From NCBI RefSeq assembly GCF_021390575.1, contig NZ_JAJEJQ010000003.1, positions 736,001 to 800,000 on the forward strand: a stretch of DNA of 64,000 nt, in the 5' to 3' direction. Within the stretch, counting starts at the first letter, position 1. Each line of letters opens with the position of its first letter. Made by a program: the position numbers and the translations under genes. The notes below the pieces were generated by a model. It made no database searches and was not told where the DNA came from. It saw nothing but the letters and a program-made list of their open reading frames with translations. The stretch comes from Paraburkholderia adhaesiva (GTDB lineage: Bacteria > Pseudomonadota > Gammaproteobacteria > Burkholderiales > Burkholderiaceae). Of this stretch, positions 49,519 to 58,390 are shown piece after piece.

Positions 49519-50001
49519 TTACGCTTCCTTGTTCTGCTTGATGTTGTAGCTGGCCGTCACCGCGCCGCCGCTGCCGCCCTGGGCGTTCTGTACGACGTAT
49601 TCCTGCTTGACTTCGGCGAACGACAGGCGCACCTGCTCGTGGATGCCGTTATCGGCATTGCTGCCCGACGGATGCACCTTCGTGACGATCACGTCCTTCA
49701 TCGTGATCTTGAGGTATTCGAGCGGATTGCCGCCGGCCTTGCGCACGGTGAGCACGGCCTGATCGATGTGTTTGCCGGTCAGGCAGTACTTCATCAGGTT
49801 GGGGCTGGCCCGGTCCATCTGGTGGTCGAACGCGAGATCCTCGACGGTGGCCTTGCCCGCGCCGCCGCCCGAGCCCGCGTGCATGTTCGACTGCTGCGAG
49901 ACTTCCCAGCCCCAGCTGGACACCTCGATCTCGTTCTTGTGGTTCGTATCCTGCGATTCGCCATCAATGCCGTTGATCTTGATGAAAATATCCTGTGCCA
50001 T
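49519..50001 (-). CDS. hcp: Hcp (TssD) tube protein
   Basis: A 160-residue protein with the Hcp start MAQDIFIKINGIDGESQD, then IEVSSWGWEVSQQSN, DLAFDHQMDRASPNLMKYCLT, GNPLEYLKITMKDVIVTKV and FAEVKQEYVVQNAQGG. Hexameric rings stack into the inner tube and can carry small effectors in the lumen. It lies 42 bp downstream of the immunity gene. No signal peptide, as expected for a T6SS substrate. Confidence 0.97.
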   Translation of the reverse strand: MAQDIFIKINGIDGESQDTNHKNEIEVSSWGWEVSQQSNMHAGSGGGAGKATVEDLAFDHQMDRASPNLMKYCLTGKHIDQAVLTVRKAGGNPLEYLKITMKDVIVTKVHPSGSNADNGIHEQVRLSFAEVKQEYVVQNAQGGSGGAVTASYNIKQNKEA

Positions 50002-50043
50002 TTTTAAACTCCTTTTTGCTGGATAAAACTGCCTTTACACGTA

Positions 50044-50535
50044 CTACCTGCTCACATCAGCAATTTCCGCTTTCAGCGCTTCGCGAAGACTGCGTGATTG
50101 TTTGCTGCCGCGGATATCGTCGATCCGCCATCGACCATCGATCCAGACCAGACTCAACTGGACCTTGTCCGGATTATGGAAGTTACTGAAAGTCACAGTG
50201 GCCTTTGCCTTGCGCCTGCCCGTCATCCGGACTTCGATATCCGACGTTTTCAGGTCGAAGTCCTGGCACTGGCAAACCGGGTCGGTACCCAGCACACCCG
50301 CTTCGCCCTTCAGCGCCTGGCGGTTCTTCGCGATCAGCTTCAGCAATGACGGCGAGGCAATCGCATCCTTGCCGGTTGTATCGATGGCCGGCGGCGTTCC
50401 GTTGTAGGTGTAGGCCGAGTAGAGCGACGCGAGAAAGTGCTTCGCGGAATCGATATCCTGCGCAAGCGCTGGCTGCACGCCGAAAAGCATCCACGCCATC
50501 ACGGCGACGAGGGCAGTGCGTAGCATGCGGATCAT
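50044..50535 (-). CDS. Probable periplasmic immunity protein (DUF3828-like)
   Basis: A 163-residue protein with a signal peptide (MIRMLRTALVAVMAWMLFGV, cleavage after ALA-Q region). The mature part resembles DUF3828-type proteins: AKHFLASLYSAYTYNG, IASPSLLKLIAKNR, GTDPVCQCQDFDLKTSD, VTFSNFHNPDKVQLSLVWID, GRWRIDDIRG. Its start overlaps the stop of the upstream amidase-like effector (ATGA). An exported partner of a peptidoglycan-cleaving effector fits an immunity role (Tai-like). The assignment rests on context plus export signal; the fold assignment is from memory. Confidence 0.75.
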   Translation of the reverse strand: MIRMLRTALVAVMAWMLFGVQPALAQDIDSAKHFLASLYSAYTYNGTPPAIDTTGKDAIASPSLLKLIAKNRQALKGEAGVLGTDPVCQCQDFDLKTSDIEVRMTGRRKAKATVTFSNFHNPDKVQLSLVWIDGRWRIDDIRGSKQSRSLREALKAEIADVSR

Positions 50536-50933
50536 CGATTGCTACTCCATCGGTACACCTTGTAAGCGGGCTTGTTCTCACGGTATCCCGGACCGCGCCA
50601 CATATCTTTTTGTCGGAAGTCCGAAACCCATTGGTGACCGTTGTACATCGTGATGTGGCCAGCTATGTTGCCGCCCGGATAAGGCTGGATGACCGAGATA
50701 TCGCCTTTCTTTGGCGAAATCAGGCTGTCAACGGACGCTTCGGAAAAGCCGTGCGCGAGAAGGATGGAACCGTAGTCCTTTGCGTACCTTGTCGCCTCAG
50801 TGCGTTCTATTTCGATTCCACCTGCAGCCAGCGCCTGCCGGACATAAGCCGCGCATCGACCGTGCGACGTTGCGCCGGCATGGCTGTTCAGGTGTGCGAT
50901 GGCCGCATCGACATCAAAATTTCCCCCTGACAT
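50532..50933 (-). CDS. Probable T6SS peptidoglycan amidase effector (CHAP/NlpC-P60-like)
   Basis: A 133-residue protein. I chose ATG 50933 (MSGGNFDVDAAIAHLNSHAG) because a GGAG precedes it by 7 bases and the longer frame to 51017 adds nothing recognisable. The papain-like core shows a Cys at the start of a helix (SHGRCAAYVRQALAAGGIE) and a downstream His in a strand (GNIAGHITMYNGHQWVSDF), the catalytic pair expected of CHAP/NlpC-P60 amidases. It is similar in size and layout to Tae-family effectors (BPSL0067/Tae2-like from memory). It has no signal peptide, so delivery would depend on the T6SS, possibly with Hcp encoded two genes downstream. Target: cross-links or stem peptides of competitor peptidoglycan. 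Confidence 0.75.
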   Translation of the reverse strand: MSGGNFDVDAAIAHLNSHAGATSHGRCAAYVRQALAAGGIEIERTEATRYAKDYGSILLAHGFSEASVDSLISPKKGDISVIQPYPGGNIAGHITMYNGHQWVSDFRQKDMWRGPGYRENKPAYKVYRWSSNR

Positions 50934-51074
50934 ACAGACTCCAGATAAATGCATGGCGGGCCATGCTTTTCTCCACAATCCTGCGATGACGTCACACGAA
51001 CCTGCCGTACTTGGCAACAGTTGGTGTGACGTGGCAGATCTCGGTCCAACTAACGATGCTGCTGTACCGCTTCG

Positions 51075-52574
51075 TTACGCAGCTTCCTTGACCGACGGCA
51101 GGCGGGCAACAAGACGCAGCGAAACAGTCAGCCCTTCGAGCTGGAAGTGCGGGCGCAGGAAAAACTTCGCCTGGTAGTAGCCGGGGTTGCCCTCGACATC
51201 CTCGACGACGACCTCGGCGGCTGCGAGCGGGCGTTGTGCCTTCGTCTCCTGCGACGAGTTGGCCGGATCCGCATCGACATAGTTCATGATCCATTCGTTC
51301 AGCCACCGCTGCATGTCCTCGCGCTCGCGGAACGTGCCGATCTTGTCGCGCACGATGCACTTGAGGTAATGCGCGAAACGCGAGCACGCGAAGAGATACG
51401 GCAGGCGCGCCGACAGGTTCGCGTTGGCCGTCGCATCCGGATCGTTGTACTCGGCGGGCTTCTGCATCGACTGGGCGCCGATGAAGGTCGCGTGATCGGT
51501 GTTCTTGCGGTGAATAAGCGGAATGAAGCCGTTCTTTGAGAGCTCCGCCTCACGCCGGTCGGAGATCGCGATTTCGGTTGGGCACTTCATGTCGACGCCG
51601 CCGTCATCGGTCGGGAACGTATGGCACGGCAGGTTTTCGACCGTGCCACCCGATTCAACACCGCGAATGAGCGAGCACCAACCATAGAGCTTGAACGAGC
51701 GGTTGATGTTCACGCCCATTGCATAGGCCGCATTGGCCCACGCATAGTTGCGGTGGCTGGCGCCTTCGGTGTCTTCCTCGAAGTCGAACTCATCGACCGG
51801 ATTGGTTTTTGCACCATAGGGCAGGCGTGCGAGGAAACGCGGCATGGCAAGCCCGATATAGCGGGCGTCTTCGGTGTTGCGCAGCGAATTCCACGGCGCA
51901 TACTCAAGGTTCTGTGTGAAGATCTTCGTGAGGTCGCGCGGGTTGGCCAGCTCCTGCCACGACTCCATCTGCAGCACCGAGGGCGAGGCGCCCGAGATGA
52001 ACGGCGTGTGCGAGGCGGCGGCGATCCTGGCGATCGAGCCGAGCAGGTCGACGTCCGGCGGCGTGTGGTCGAAGTAATAGTCGGCCACGAGGCACCCGTA
52101 GGGCTCGCCACCGAGCTGGCCATACTCTTCTTCGTAGATCTGCTTGAAAAGTGGGCTCTGGTCCCACGCCATGCCCTTGTAACGCTTCATCGTGCGACGC
52201 AGGTCTTCCTTCGAGATGTCCATGAAGCGGATCTTCAGGCGCTCATCGGTCTCGGTGTTGGAGACGAGGTGGTGCAGACCGCGCCATGCCGACTCCAGTT
52301 TCTGGAACTCGCTGTGGTGAAGGATCAGGTTGATCTGTTCGGAGAGCTTGTGGTCGATCTGCGCGATGATCGCCTCGATGCTCTTGTATGCGTCGTCGCT
52401 GATCGTGACCGACTGCGAGAGCGCCTGTTCGGCGAGCGTGCGTACGGCGTGCTCGACGGCTTCACGCGCCTGATCGGTCTTCGGGCGGAACTCCTTTTCA
52501 AGGAGCCGCGAAAAATCGGTTTCGGTCTGGACCGCGGTCGATGCCGCCGGTGCCTTTGTCTGCTGGTTAGCCAT
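51075..52574 (-). CDS. tssC: TssC (VipB) contractile sheath large subunit
   Basis: A 499-residue protein with VipB landmarks: LINLILHHSEFQKLESAWRGL, FKQIYEEEYGQLGGEPYG, DYYFDHTPPDVDLLG, FISGASPSVLQMESW, FEEDTEGASHRNYAWANAAYA and the C-terminal NPGYYQAKFFLRPHFQLEGLT. With TssB it forms the contractile sheath that drives the Hcp tube. Start ATG 52574, 50 bp after the tssB stop. The length is typical. Confidence 0.97.
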   Translation of the reverse strand: MANQQTKAPAASTAVQTETDFSRLLEKEFRPKTDQAREAVEHAVRTLAEQALSQSVTISDDAYKSIEAIIAQIDHKLSEQINLILHHSEFQKLESAWRGLHHLVSNTETDERLKIRFMDISKEDLRRTMKRYKGMAWDQSPLFKQIYEEEYGQLGGEPYGCLVADYYFDHTPPDVDLLGSIARIAAASHTPFISGASPSVLQMESWQELANPRDLTKIFTQNLEYAPWNSLRNTEDARYIGLAMPRFLARLPYGAKTNPVDEFDFEEDTEGASHRNYAWANAAYAMGVNINRSFKLYGWCSLIRGVESGGTVENLPCHTFPTDDGGVDMKCPTEIAISDRREAELSKNGFIPLIHRKNTDHATFIGAQSMQKPAEYNDPDATANANLSARLPYLFACSRFAHYLKCIVRDKIGTFREREDMQRWLNEWIMNYVDADPANSSQETKAQRPLAAAEVVVEDVEGNPGYYQAKFFLRPHFQLEGLTVSLRLVARLPSVKEAA

Positions 52575-52624
52575 GGGTGCGAATCCTTTGCTTGTGATCG
52601 GGTGATGATCGATGCGTGTGCGGA

Positions 52625-53170
52625 TCAGTTCGATGCGTTCTCGGTGCCATTAGCGCTGTCGCTTCCCTCAGCCTTCGGCTTGGGAGCGGCCGCAAGTGAC
52701 TTGAGAAGGGCGGGGTCCGCGAGCAGCTTGTTGATGAACGCCTCGGCCCCCGACTTGCCATCCATGTACGTCTGCAGGTTCGCAAGCTGCGTGCGCGCAT
52801 CGAGCAGTCGCTTGAGTGCATCGACCTTGCCGGCGACCGACGCCGGCGAGAAGTCCTCAATGCTCTCGAAGGTCAGGTCAACAAGCAGTTGCCCTTCGCC
52901 TGTGAGCGTGTTCGGAACCGGGAACGCCACGCGCGGCTTGATCGCCTTCATGCGCTCATCGAAGTTGTCGATATCGATTTCAAGGAAGCGCCGGTCGGCC
53001 ACGGCGGGCAGTGGCTCAATGGGCTTGCCGGAGAGGTCGGCGAGCACCCCCATAACGAACGGCAGCTCGACCTTCTTCTCCGAGCCATAGACCTCGACGT
53101 CGTATTCGATCTGCACGCGCGGTGCGCGGTTGCGTGCAATGAACTTCTGCGAGCTGTTTGAAACGGACAT
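52625..53170 (-). CDS. tssB: TssB (VipA) contractile sheath small subunit
   Basis: A 181-residue protein: NSSQKFIARNRAPRVQIEYDV, VELPFVMGVLADLSG, FLEIDIDNFDERMKAIKPRV, LTFESIEDFSPASVAGKV and ARTQLANLQTYMDGKSGAEA. These are the standard VipA blocks, ending in a Ser/Asn-rich tail. It lies 30 bp downstream of tssH and 50 bp upstream of tssC. Confidence 0.97.
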   Translation of the reverse strand: MSVSNSSQKFIARNRAPRVQIEYDVEVYGSEKKVELPFVMGVLADLSGKPIEPLPAVADRRFLEIDIDNFDERMKAIKPRVAFPVPNTLTGEGQLLVDLTFESIEDFSPASVAGKVDALKRLLDARTQLANLQTYMDGKSGAEAFINKLLADPALLKSLAAAPKPKAEGSDSANGTENASN

Positions 53171-53200
53171 GCAGGATCCCCTTTAAACGGATGAATACGG

Positions 53201-55921
53201 TTAACAAGACGGCGGTTGGTAAGACGGACCGCCCGGGACTTCAGGCGCGTCCACAGGCTGGATAGCGATGGCTGAGACCGGGGCGGCGCTCCGGTCGGCA
53301 ATGCCGATCGTGATGCCGGATAGTGCGCGTCCGGCTGCGAGGGCATCGAGCCAGAGCGCGGAGAGGCGGGGCAGCACGTGCTGTTCGATAAAGCCGATCA
53401 GGACGCGCGCCCCCGTTTCCTGTACGAGGCACCGGTCGACGATATAGTCGACCAAAGCATCGTCGTAGGTGAGTGCGATCTCGTGCGTTGCGGCCATGCG
53501 TCTGACGACACGCTCCAGATGCAGGCGCACGATGCCAGCGAGTGTGCCAGAGGCCAGTGGCCGGTACGGCACCACGGCGACACGCCCGAGAAAGGCCGCA
53601 GGAAAGGTCTTCAGCAGTTCAGGCGCAAGTGCCTCGCGCATCGCGGCCTGTGTAGGCATCAGCGTCTCGTCTGCGCACAGCGTGACGATGAGTTCCGAGC
53701 CGGCGTTACTGGTGAGCAGGATCGTGGTGTTGCGAAAGTCGATAAAGCGTCCATCACCGTCTTCCATATAGCCCTTGTCGAACACCTGGAAGAAAACCTC
53801 ATGTACGTCGTGATGGGCTTTTTCGATCTCGTCGAGCAGCACCACCGAATAGGGGCGCCGACGCACGGCCTCGGTGAGCACACCGCCCTCGCCATAGCCC
53901 ACATAGCCCGGCGGCGCACCCTTCAGGCCCGAGACGGTATGCGCTTCCTGGTACTCGCTCATGTTGATCGTGATGAGGTTCTGCTCACCGCCATAGAGCG
54001 CTTCAGCCAGTGCCAGCGCCGTCTCGGTCTTGCCTACACCAGAGGGTCCCGCGAGCAGGAATACACCCAGCGGTTTTTTCGGGTCGGCGAGTCCCGCACG
54101 TGCGGTCTGCACACGCTCACAGATCTGGGCGAGGGCTTCATCCTGTCCGATTACGCGGGTGGCCAGCGTTGCGGGCAGGGAGCGCACCGCGGCGATCTCG
54201 TCGCGCACCATGCGGCCGGCCGGTATGCCAGTCCAGTCCGACACGACCTCCGCGACGATCGCCTCATCGACTTCGGGGAACACGAGCGGCTGGTCGCCCT
54301 GCAATTCATGGAGGGCGTGCTCAAGCGAGCGCAGTGTCTCGGGCCACGGCCGGTCGGTTGATGCGACGGGATCACCGGCATGCTCCTTACCTGCCGCTTC
54401 GCGCGCTTCGGCAAGTGCCTGTGCGGCGGACGCCTCAGCCTGCCAGCGCGTCTGAATCGCATGGAGGTCGGTCAGCAGGGCGTCGATACGCGCCTGAACA
54501 GTCTCGACTGCTTTGCCGACATCCAGACCGATGCTCGCTTCCTGCGCGAGCAGATCCTGTTCGACCTGCGCGGCCTTGAGGCGCTGCCGGATATCCTGCA
54601 GCTCGCGCGGTGGCGCGTGCTGGGAAAGGGCCACGCGTGCACACGCGGTATCCAGGAGGCTGATGGCCTTGTCGGGTAACTGCCGCGAGGGAATATAGCG
54701 GTGCGAGAGCGACACGGCCGCGCGGACCGCTTCATCGCGCACGATCACACCGTGATGCTTCGCAAACGTTTGTGTGAGACCGCGCACCATATCGGTAGCG
54801 GCGGCCTCTTCTGGCTCCTGGATCTGCAGCACCTGAAAGCGGCGCGTCAACGCCGGATCCTTCTCGATATGCCGCTTGTACTCAGACCAAGTGGTCGCAC
54901 CAATCGTGCGGATCGTGCCACGCGCGAGCGCAGGCTTGAGCAGGTTTGCAGCGTCTCCGGTGCCAGCCTGTCCTCCTGCACCCACCAGCGTGTGGATCTC
55001 GTCTACGAACAGTACGATCGGCTGCGGCGACTTCGCTGCCGACTCCAGCACACCTTTCAGGCGCGATTCAAACTCGCCTTTCATGCTCGCGCCCGCGAGC
55101 AGCGCCCCCACGTCGAGCGCCATCAACCGCACTTCGGTGAGTTGTGGCGGCACTTCCCCCCGGCTGATCGCAAGCGCCAGCCCTTCGACAACTGCGGTCT
55201 TGCCCACACCCGCCTCACCGGTAAGCAACGGATTGTTCTGCCGGCGACGCAGCAGCACATCGATCATCGTGCGGATTTCCAGCTCACGGCCGACTACCGG
55301 ATCGATTTCGCCGGCCCGTGCGCGGGCGGTGAGGTCCGTGCAGTACTGCTGGATCGAGCCGCCCTTTGAGTGAGCGGGCAGGGCACCGGAGGCTTCTCCT
55401 GGCATTGAGCCACCAAAGTCCGTGTTGTCGACTGGTGCATCCGGAGCTTCGGGTGAACCATCGATCCATGATCTGAGGGTTTCATTCGCGATATCGGCCG
55501 GCACACGTTGAAATGCTGGCGAGACCGAAAGCAGGACACGTCGCAATTCCGGTGTACGCGCAAGCGCTGCGACGAGCCACGCGCCCCGGATACACCGGTC
55601 GCCGAACTGAAGTGTCGCTAGTACCCACGCACGCTCTATCGCTTCATCGATGTAGTGGGAGAAGTCGCTGAGCGAACTCGCGCCGGCCGGCAATGCAGCA
55701 AGCGCGTGAATGATGTCTTGATCGAGCGTGTCACGCGCAATGCCCGCCTGCCGCACGATGCGATGCAGATCGCTGTCGGGTAACTGCAGGATCTGATGCA
55801 GCCAGTGCGCGAGCTCGACGTACGGATTGCCACGCAGTTTACAAAAGGCGGTCGCCGATTCAATGCTGCGAAACAGCGTTGCCCCGAGCTTGCCAAACAG
55901 CGTTTGTCTGGAAATGGTCAT
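53201..55921 (-). CDS. tssH: TssH (ClpV) sheath-disassembly AAA+ ATPase
   Basis: A 906-residue Clp/Hsp100 protein. The N-terminal Clp-N-like domain (~1-160, LFGKLGATLFRSIESATAFCK) binds the contracted sheath. AAA1 (~195-430) carries Walker A LTGEAGVGKTAVVEGL and Walker B IVLFVDEIHTLVGAGGQ. A coiled-coil insertion follows at ~430-560. AAA2 (~580-830) carries Walker A AGPSGVGKTETALALAEALYG and Walker B YSVVLLDEIEKAH, and a D2-small C-terminal domain ends the protein. First gene of the minus-strand T6SS unit; its start faces the divergent plus-strand unit over 373 bp. Confidence 0.97.
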   Translation of the reverse strand: MTISRQTLFGKLGATLFRSIESATAFCKLRGNPYVELAHWLHQILQLPDSDLHRIVRQAGIARDTLDQDIIHALAALPAGASSLSDFSHYIDEAIERAWVLATLQFGDRCIRGAWLVAALARTPELRRVLLSVSPAFQRVPADIANETLRSWIDGSPEAPDAPVDNTDFGGSMPGEASGALPAHSKGGSIQQYCTDLTARARAGEIDPVVGRELEIRTMIDVLLRRRQNNPLLTGEAGVGKTAVVEGLALAISRGEVPPQLTEVRLMALDVGALLAGASMKGEFESRLKGVLESAAKSPQPIVLFVDEIHTLVGAGGQAGTGDAANLLKPALARGTIRTIGATTWSEYKRHIEKDPALTRRFQVLQIQEPEEAAATDMVRGLTQTFAKHHGVIVRDEAVRAAVSLSHRYIPSRQLPDKAISLLDTACARVALSQHAPPRELQDIRQRLKAAQVEQDLLAQEASIGLDVGKAVETVQARIDALLTDLHAIQTRWQAEASAAQALAEAREAAGKEHAGDPVASTDRPWPETLRSLEHALHELQGDQPLVFPEVDEAIVAEVVSDWTGIPAGRMVRDEIAAVRSLPATLATRVIGQDEALAQICERVQTARAGLADPKKPLGVFLLAGPSGVGKTETALALAEALYGGEQNLITINMSEYQEAHTVSGLKGAPPGYVGYGEGGVLTEAVRRRPYSVVLLDEIEKAHHDVHEVFFQVFDKGYMEDGDGRFIDFRNTTILLTSNAGSELIVTLCADETLMPTQAAMREALAPELLKTFPAAFLGRVAVVPYRPLASGTLAGIVRLHLERVVRRMAATHEIALTYDDALVDYIVDRCLVQETGARVLIGFIEQHVLPRLSALWLDALAAGRALSGITIGIADRSAAPVSAIAIQPVDAPEVPGGPSYQPPSC

Positions 55922-56294
55922 GAAAAATCCGATCTATCAGCGCATAGCAGCGCCATTGTTATTTTTTGTTAAATCTTTTCTATTAAACGTCAGGTCATCT
56001 GATATCCCTTGAATTCCCAGATATCGACCACGATAATTCCTGAAAGTTAAAATGTTAAATTTTTTAAGCAGTACAAATCACCATTAATGGCTGTACACAA
56101 GTGCTCGATAGCTATAATCTAGTGCCTGATCGCGGTCTTGTAAACCCACCAATGGGCATATTCCAATATACAGATCAAACACTGAATAAATTGATTGGCG
56201 GCAATATTTTTCTTTATTGAATCTATTTTTTGGCGTATAGCGAGATTTTTAATGCGAATTCTTGTGGCAAACACACCAGGAATCAGGAGGATTT
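55922..56294. promoter_or_regulatory. Divergent T6SS promoter region
   Basis: A 373-base AT-rich block, strikingly different from the surrounding high-GC genes, between the outward-facing starts of tssH and the first plus-strand gene. It contains a TATAAT at 56113-56118 as a possible -10 box (a TGTACA at 56092-56097 is at a poor 15-base distance), and several runs of A/T that would suit H-NS-type silencing. A strong AGGAGG at 56285-56290 serves the plus-strand gene. No sigma-54 -24/-12 pair was recognised. Confidence 0.6.
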
Positions 56295-56936
56295 GTGGAC
56301 CTTGCCAGACTGTTTCGTCGTACCCGGCCGATGGATCGGCGCGACGCACGGGAGCCAGTAAGCTCCCGCGCTCGGCCAAGTCCGAAAAGCGATGGCCTCC
56401 TACTCGATGGACTGGTGAGCGAAGTCCCCAGGGATGCACTGCGGCCACTGCAACGCGATGCGGTCTACGACGTGATCGGCGGCGGCAGGGTATCGGTTGC
56501 GCACGCAACTAATACCACCGGAACAACCAGTCTTGATGCCAATCAATTGCTTGACATGCTGTACGCGCAGTACCGGCTCGCGCTGGTCCTGCCAGACAGT
56601 GTGCATCAGGAAGGCCGATGGATAGCCGGCAATCTTCGCCATGAAATGTGCAGTGTTGCTCGCGACAGAGCGCCGGTCATGAAGGGGACGGTCTCAGATT
56701 TCCTGCAGGGTATTCAGTCAATTGATCAGGCGTTTGGTCCACTGGGTGGTGAGCTGCCCGAATCGTTGCAGCCGCAGGAGCCGCCTGAGGTGCTGGCGCT
56801 TTTTGCGCCGCCCGAGCTTCAGGCGAGTGTTGCGCGTCATGAGTCCATGCCGCAGCTCGCCCGTCGCGAGCATCACCTGGTCTCCATTGACAGCCCGGTT
56901 TCTGGATCGCAGACAGTAAGCGATACCCTGTCTTGA
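56295..56936 (+). CDS. Unidentified T6SS-linked protein, ~213 residues
   Basis: I chose GTG 56295 because AGGAGG lies 4 bases before it; an in-frame TTG at 56262 lacks one and ATG 56331 is a shorter alternative. The N-terminal ~55 residues are basic and look disordered (LFRRTRPMDRRDAREPVSSRA). The middle is helical (SLDANQLLDMLYAQYRLALVL, NLRHEMCSVARDR, VSDFLQGIQSIDQAFGPLGGE). The tail is Pro/Glu/Ser-rich. No signal peptide or membrane segment. It is the first gene of the plus-strand T6SS unit, before tagJ. I do not recognise the family; position suggests a regulator or accessory subunit of the baseplate or ClpV function. Confidence 0.65.
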   Translation: MDLARLFRRTRPMDRRDAREPVSSRARPSPKSDGLLLDGLVSEVPRDALRPLQRDAVYDVIGGGRVSVAHATNTTGTTSLDANQLLDMLYAQYRLALVLPDSVHQEGRWIAGNLRHEMCSVARDRAPVMKGTVSDFLQGIQSIDQAFGPLGGELPESLQPQEPPEVLALFAPPELQASVARHESMPQLARREHHLVSIDSPVSGSQTVSDTLS

Positions 56937-56941
56937 CGAAT

Positions 56942-57002
56942 TTATGCGGGATGACTATTTCTGAAGCATTTCGGAATTATGCGCAATGACTATTTCTGAA
57001 GC
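56942..57002 (+). repeat. 26-bp direct repeat duplicating the tagJ translation start
   Basis: Two copies (56942-56967 and 56977-57002, 35 bases apart, two mismatches) each contain ATGACTATTTCTGAAGC. The first ATG (56951) opens a 12-codon frame whose TGA at 56987-56989 overlaps the second ATG (56986), the tagJ start. The duplication thus created a short leader frame ending in an ATGA junction. Confidence 0.85.
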
Positions 57003-57837
57003 CCCCCCCGTTTCACTGGCAGAAAAACTTAACGCGGCTGAAGAAGCGGTGCGCCGCGAACCGGCAGTAGCGCATCACCGCTGGATACTGTTCCAGTGGC
57101 TATGCATCGGGCGGCAGTGGGTGCGTGCGATGCAGCAACTGCAGGCGTGGGCGAAACTTGATCCTATGCAAACGAGGTTCGCACAGGCCTGCCGGGACCT
57201 GGTTCGTGCGGAGCGGTGGCGCGAGAAAACCCTGTCCGGCCTCACACCTCCGGGATACGTGCTCGATGCGACGCCGACATGGATGGCGGATCTGTACGCG
57301 GCGCTTGAGTTAAACGCACGCGGCGACATCGAGGCGTGTGATGCGATGCGTGAGCGGGCACTGGACCAGGCGCCGCTTGTGAGCGGCCGCAGCCAATCCG
57401 GGACTGGATTCGAATGGATCGGTGATAGCGATTCCCGTCTTGGCCCGGTGTGCGAGCTGATCGTCGCGGGCGCCTATCGCTGGCTCTCGTTTGAGGACAT
57501 CAGATCGTGGAGGATTATCGCGCCCGTGGCACCGGTCGATCTTGTCTGGGCGCGGTGCGACGTGCGCCTTGTCGATGGCACCTCCCTGCATGGATTCATG
57601 CCTGCGCGCTATCCGGATGAGGGAGATGACGCCGGTCGTGAGCGCGAAGACCTGCTGATGGGCCGGCACACGTGCTGGCGCGAGACGGGACGTACCGGTG
57701 TGCTGGCGTCCGGACGCAAGACGTGGACGACGGATGCCGGAGAGTTCGACCTGTTCGAACTCGGCGAGTGCGTGTTCGATCACGGGTCCTTCCCGGGAGG
57801 GGGAGCCGAACCCGCGTCCCCGGAGAACGCGTCATGA
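56986..57837 (+). CDS. tagJ: TagJ (ImpE/SciE-like) T6SS accessory protein
   Basis: A 283-residue protein. The N-terminal TPR-like half (LAEKLNAAEEAVRREPAVAHH, RWILFQWLCIGRQWVRAMQQL) is followed by the ImpE C-terminal domain (PVCELIVAGAYRWLSFEDI, RSWRIIAPVAPVDLVWARCDV, LHGFMPARYPDEGD, TDAGEFDLFELGECVF). In other systems TagJ interacts with the TssB sheath protein and can modulate ClpV recruitment. It lacks its own Shine-Dalgarno; a short upstream frame overlapping its ATG may couple translation. It overlaps tssE by four bases (ATGA). Confidence 0.88.
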   Translation: MTISEAPPVSLAEKLNAAEEAVRREPAVAHHRWILFQWLCIGRQWVRAMQQLQAWAKLDPMQTRFAQACRDLVRAERWREKTLSGLTPPGYVLDATPTWMADLYAALELNARGDIEACDAMRERALDQAPLVSGRSQSGTGFEWIGDSDSRLGPVCELIVAGAYRWLSFEDIRSWRIIAPVAPVDLVWARCDVRLVDGTSLHGFMPARYPDEGDDAGREREDLLMGRHTCWRETGRTGVLASGRKTWTTDAGEFDLFELGECVFDHGSFPGGGAEPASPENAS

Positions 57838-58385
57838 AACGCTCACGCACGCAGAACCCGACAGGCGCTGCCGTGCCACGTCGCACCGATGCACAGTTGC
57901 TGCCGACGTTGCTCGATCGACTGCGCGATGATGCGACCCAGCGGCAGACCGAAGCGCCGGGCGAATACGCGGTGACGCGCACGCAGTTGCGCGACATCGT
58001 GCAGCGTGATCTGTCCTTCCTGCTGAACACCACCAGCATCGAGGAACAGATCGACCGGGAACGCTATCCGGAGGCGGCCGCGTCAACGATCAATTTTGGT
58101 GTGCCGCCGCTGGCCGGCCACTTCACCGCCTCGCGTCGCTGGACCGGTATCAGCGAGATGATCCGGCGCGCGATCCTCGATTTCGAGCCGCGGATTATCC
58201 CCGGCACGCTCGAAATCAGGCCGCTGACGACCATCGACAGCGAGCAGAAAACCTACCGTGACCTCGACTTCGAAATCCACGGAATGATCCACATGGAACC
58301 TTATCCGGTGGAGTTCCTGGTGCAGAGTTCACTCGACCTTGAAACAAGCCGCCTGCTCGCGCACGCGGGGCGTCACGGAGCTTGA
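57834..58385 (+). CDS. tssE: TssE (gp25-like) baseplate protein
   Basis: A 183-residue protein. ATG 57834 overlaps the tagJ stop. The gp25 lysozyme-like domain is clear: LLPTLLDRLRDD, LRDIVQRDLSFLLNTTSIE, STINFGVPPLAG, MIRRAILDFEPRIIPGTLEI and MEPYPVEFLVQSSLDLET. Members of this family belong to the baseplate wedge and help nucleate sheath assembly. The length is typical. Confidence 0.94.
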   Translation: MKRSRTQNPTGAAVPRRTDAQLLPTLLDRLRDDATQRQTEAPGEYAVTRTQLRDIVQRDLSFLLNTTSIEEQIDRERYPEAAASTINFGVPPLAGHFTASRRWTGISEMIRRAILDFEPRIIPGTLEIRPLTTIDSEQKTYRDLDFEIHGMIHMEPYPVEFLVQSSLDLETSRLLAHAGRHGA

Positions 58386-58390
58386 CGGGA

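Noticed and set aside
55922..56294. A sigma-54 promoter in the divergent T6SS region
   Set aside because: No TGGC-N8/9-TGC pair at proper spacing was found on either strand by eye.
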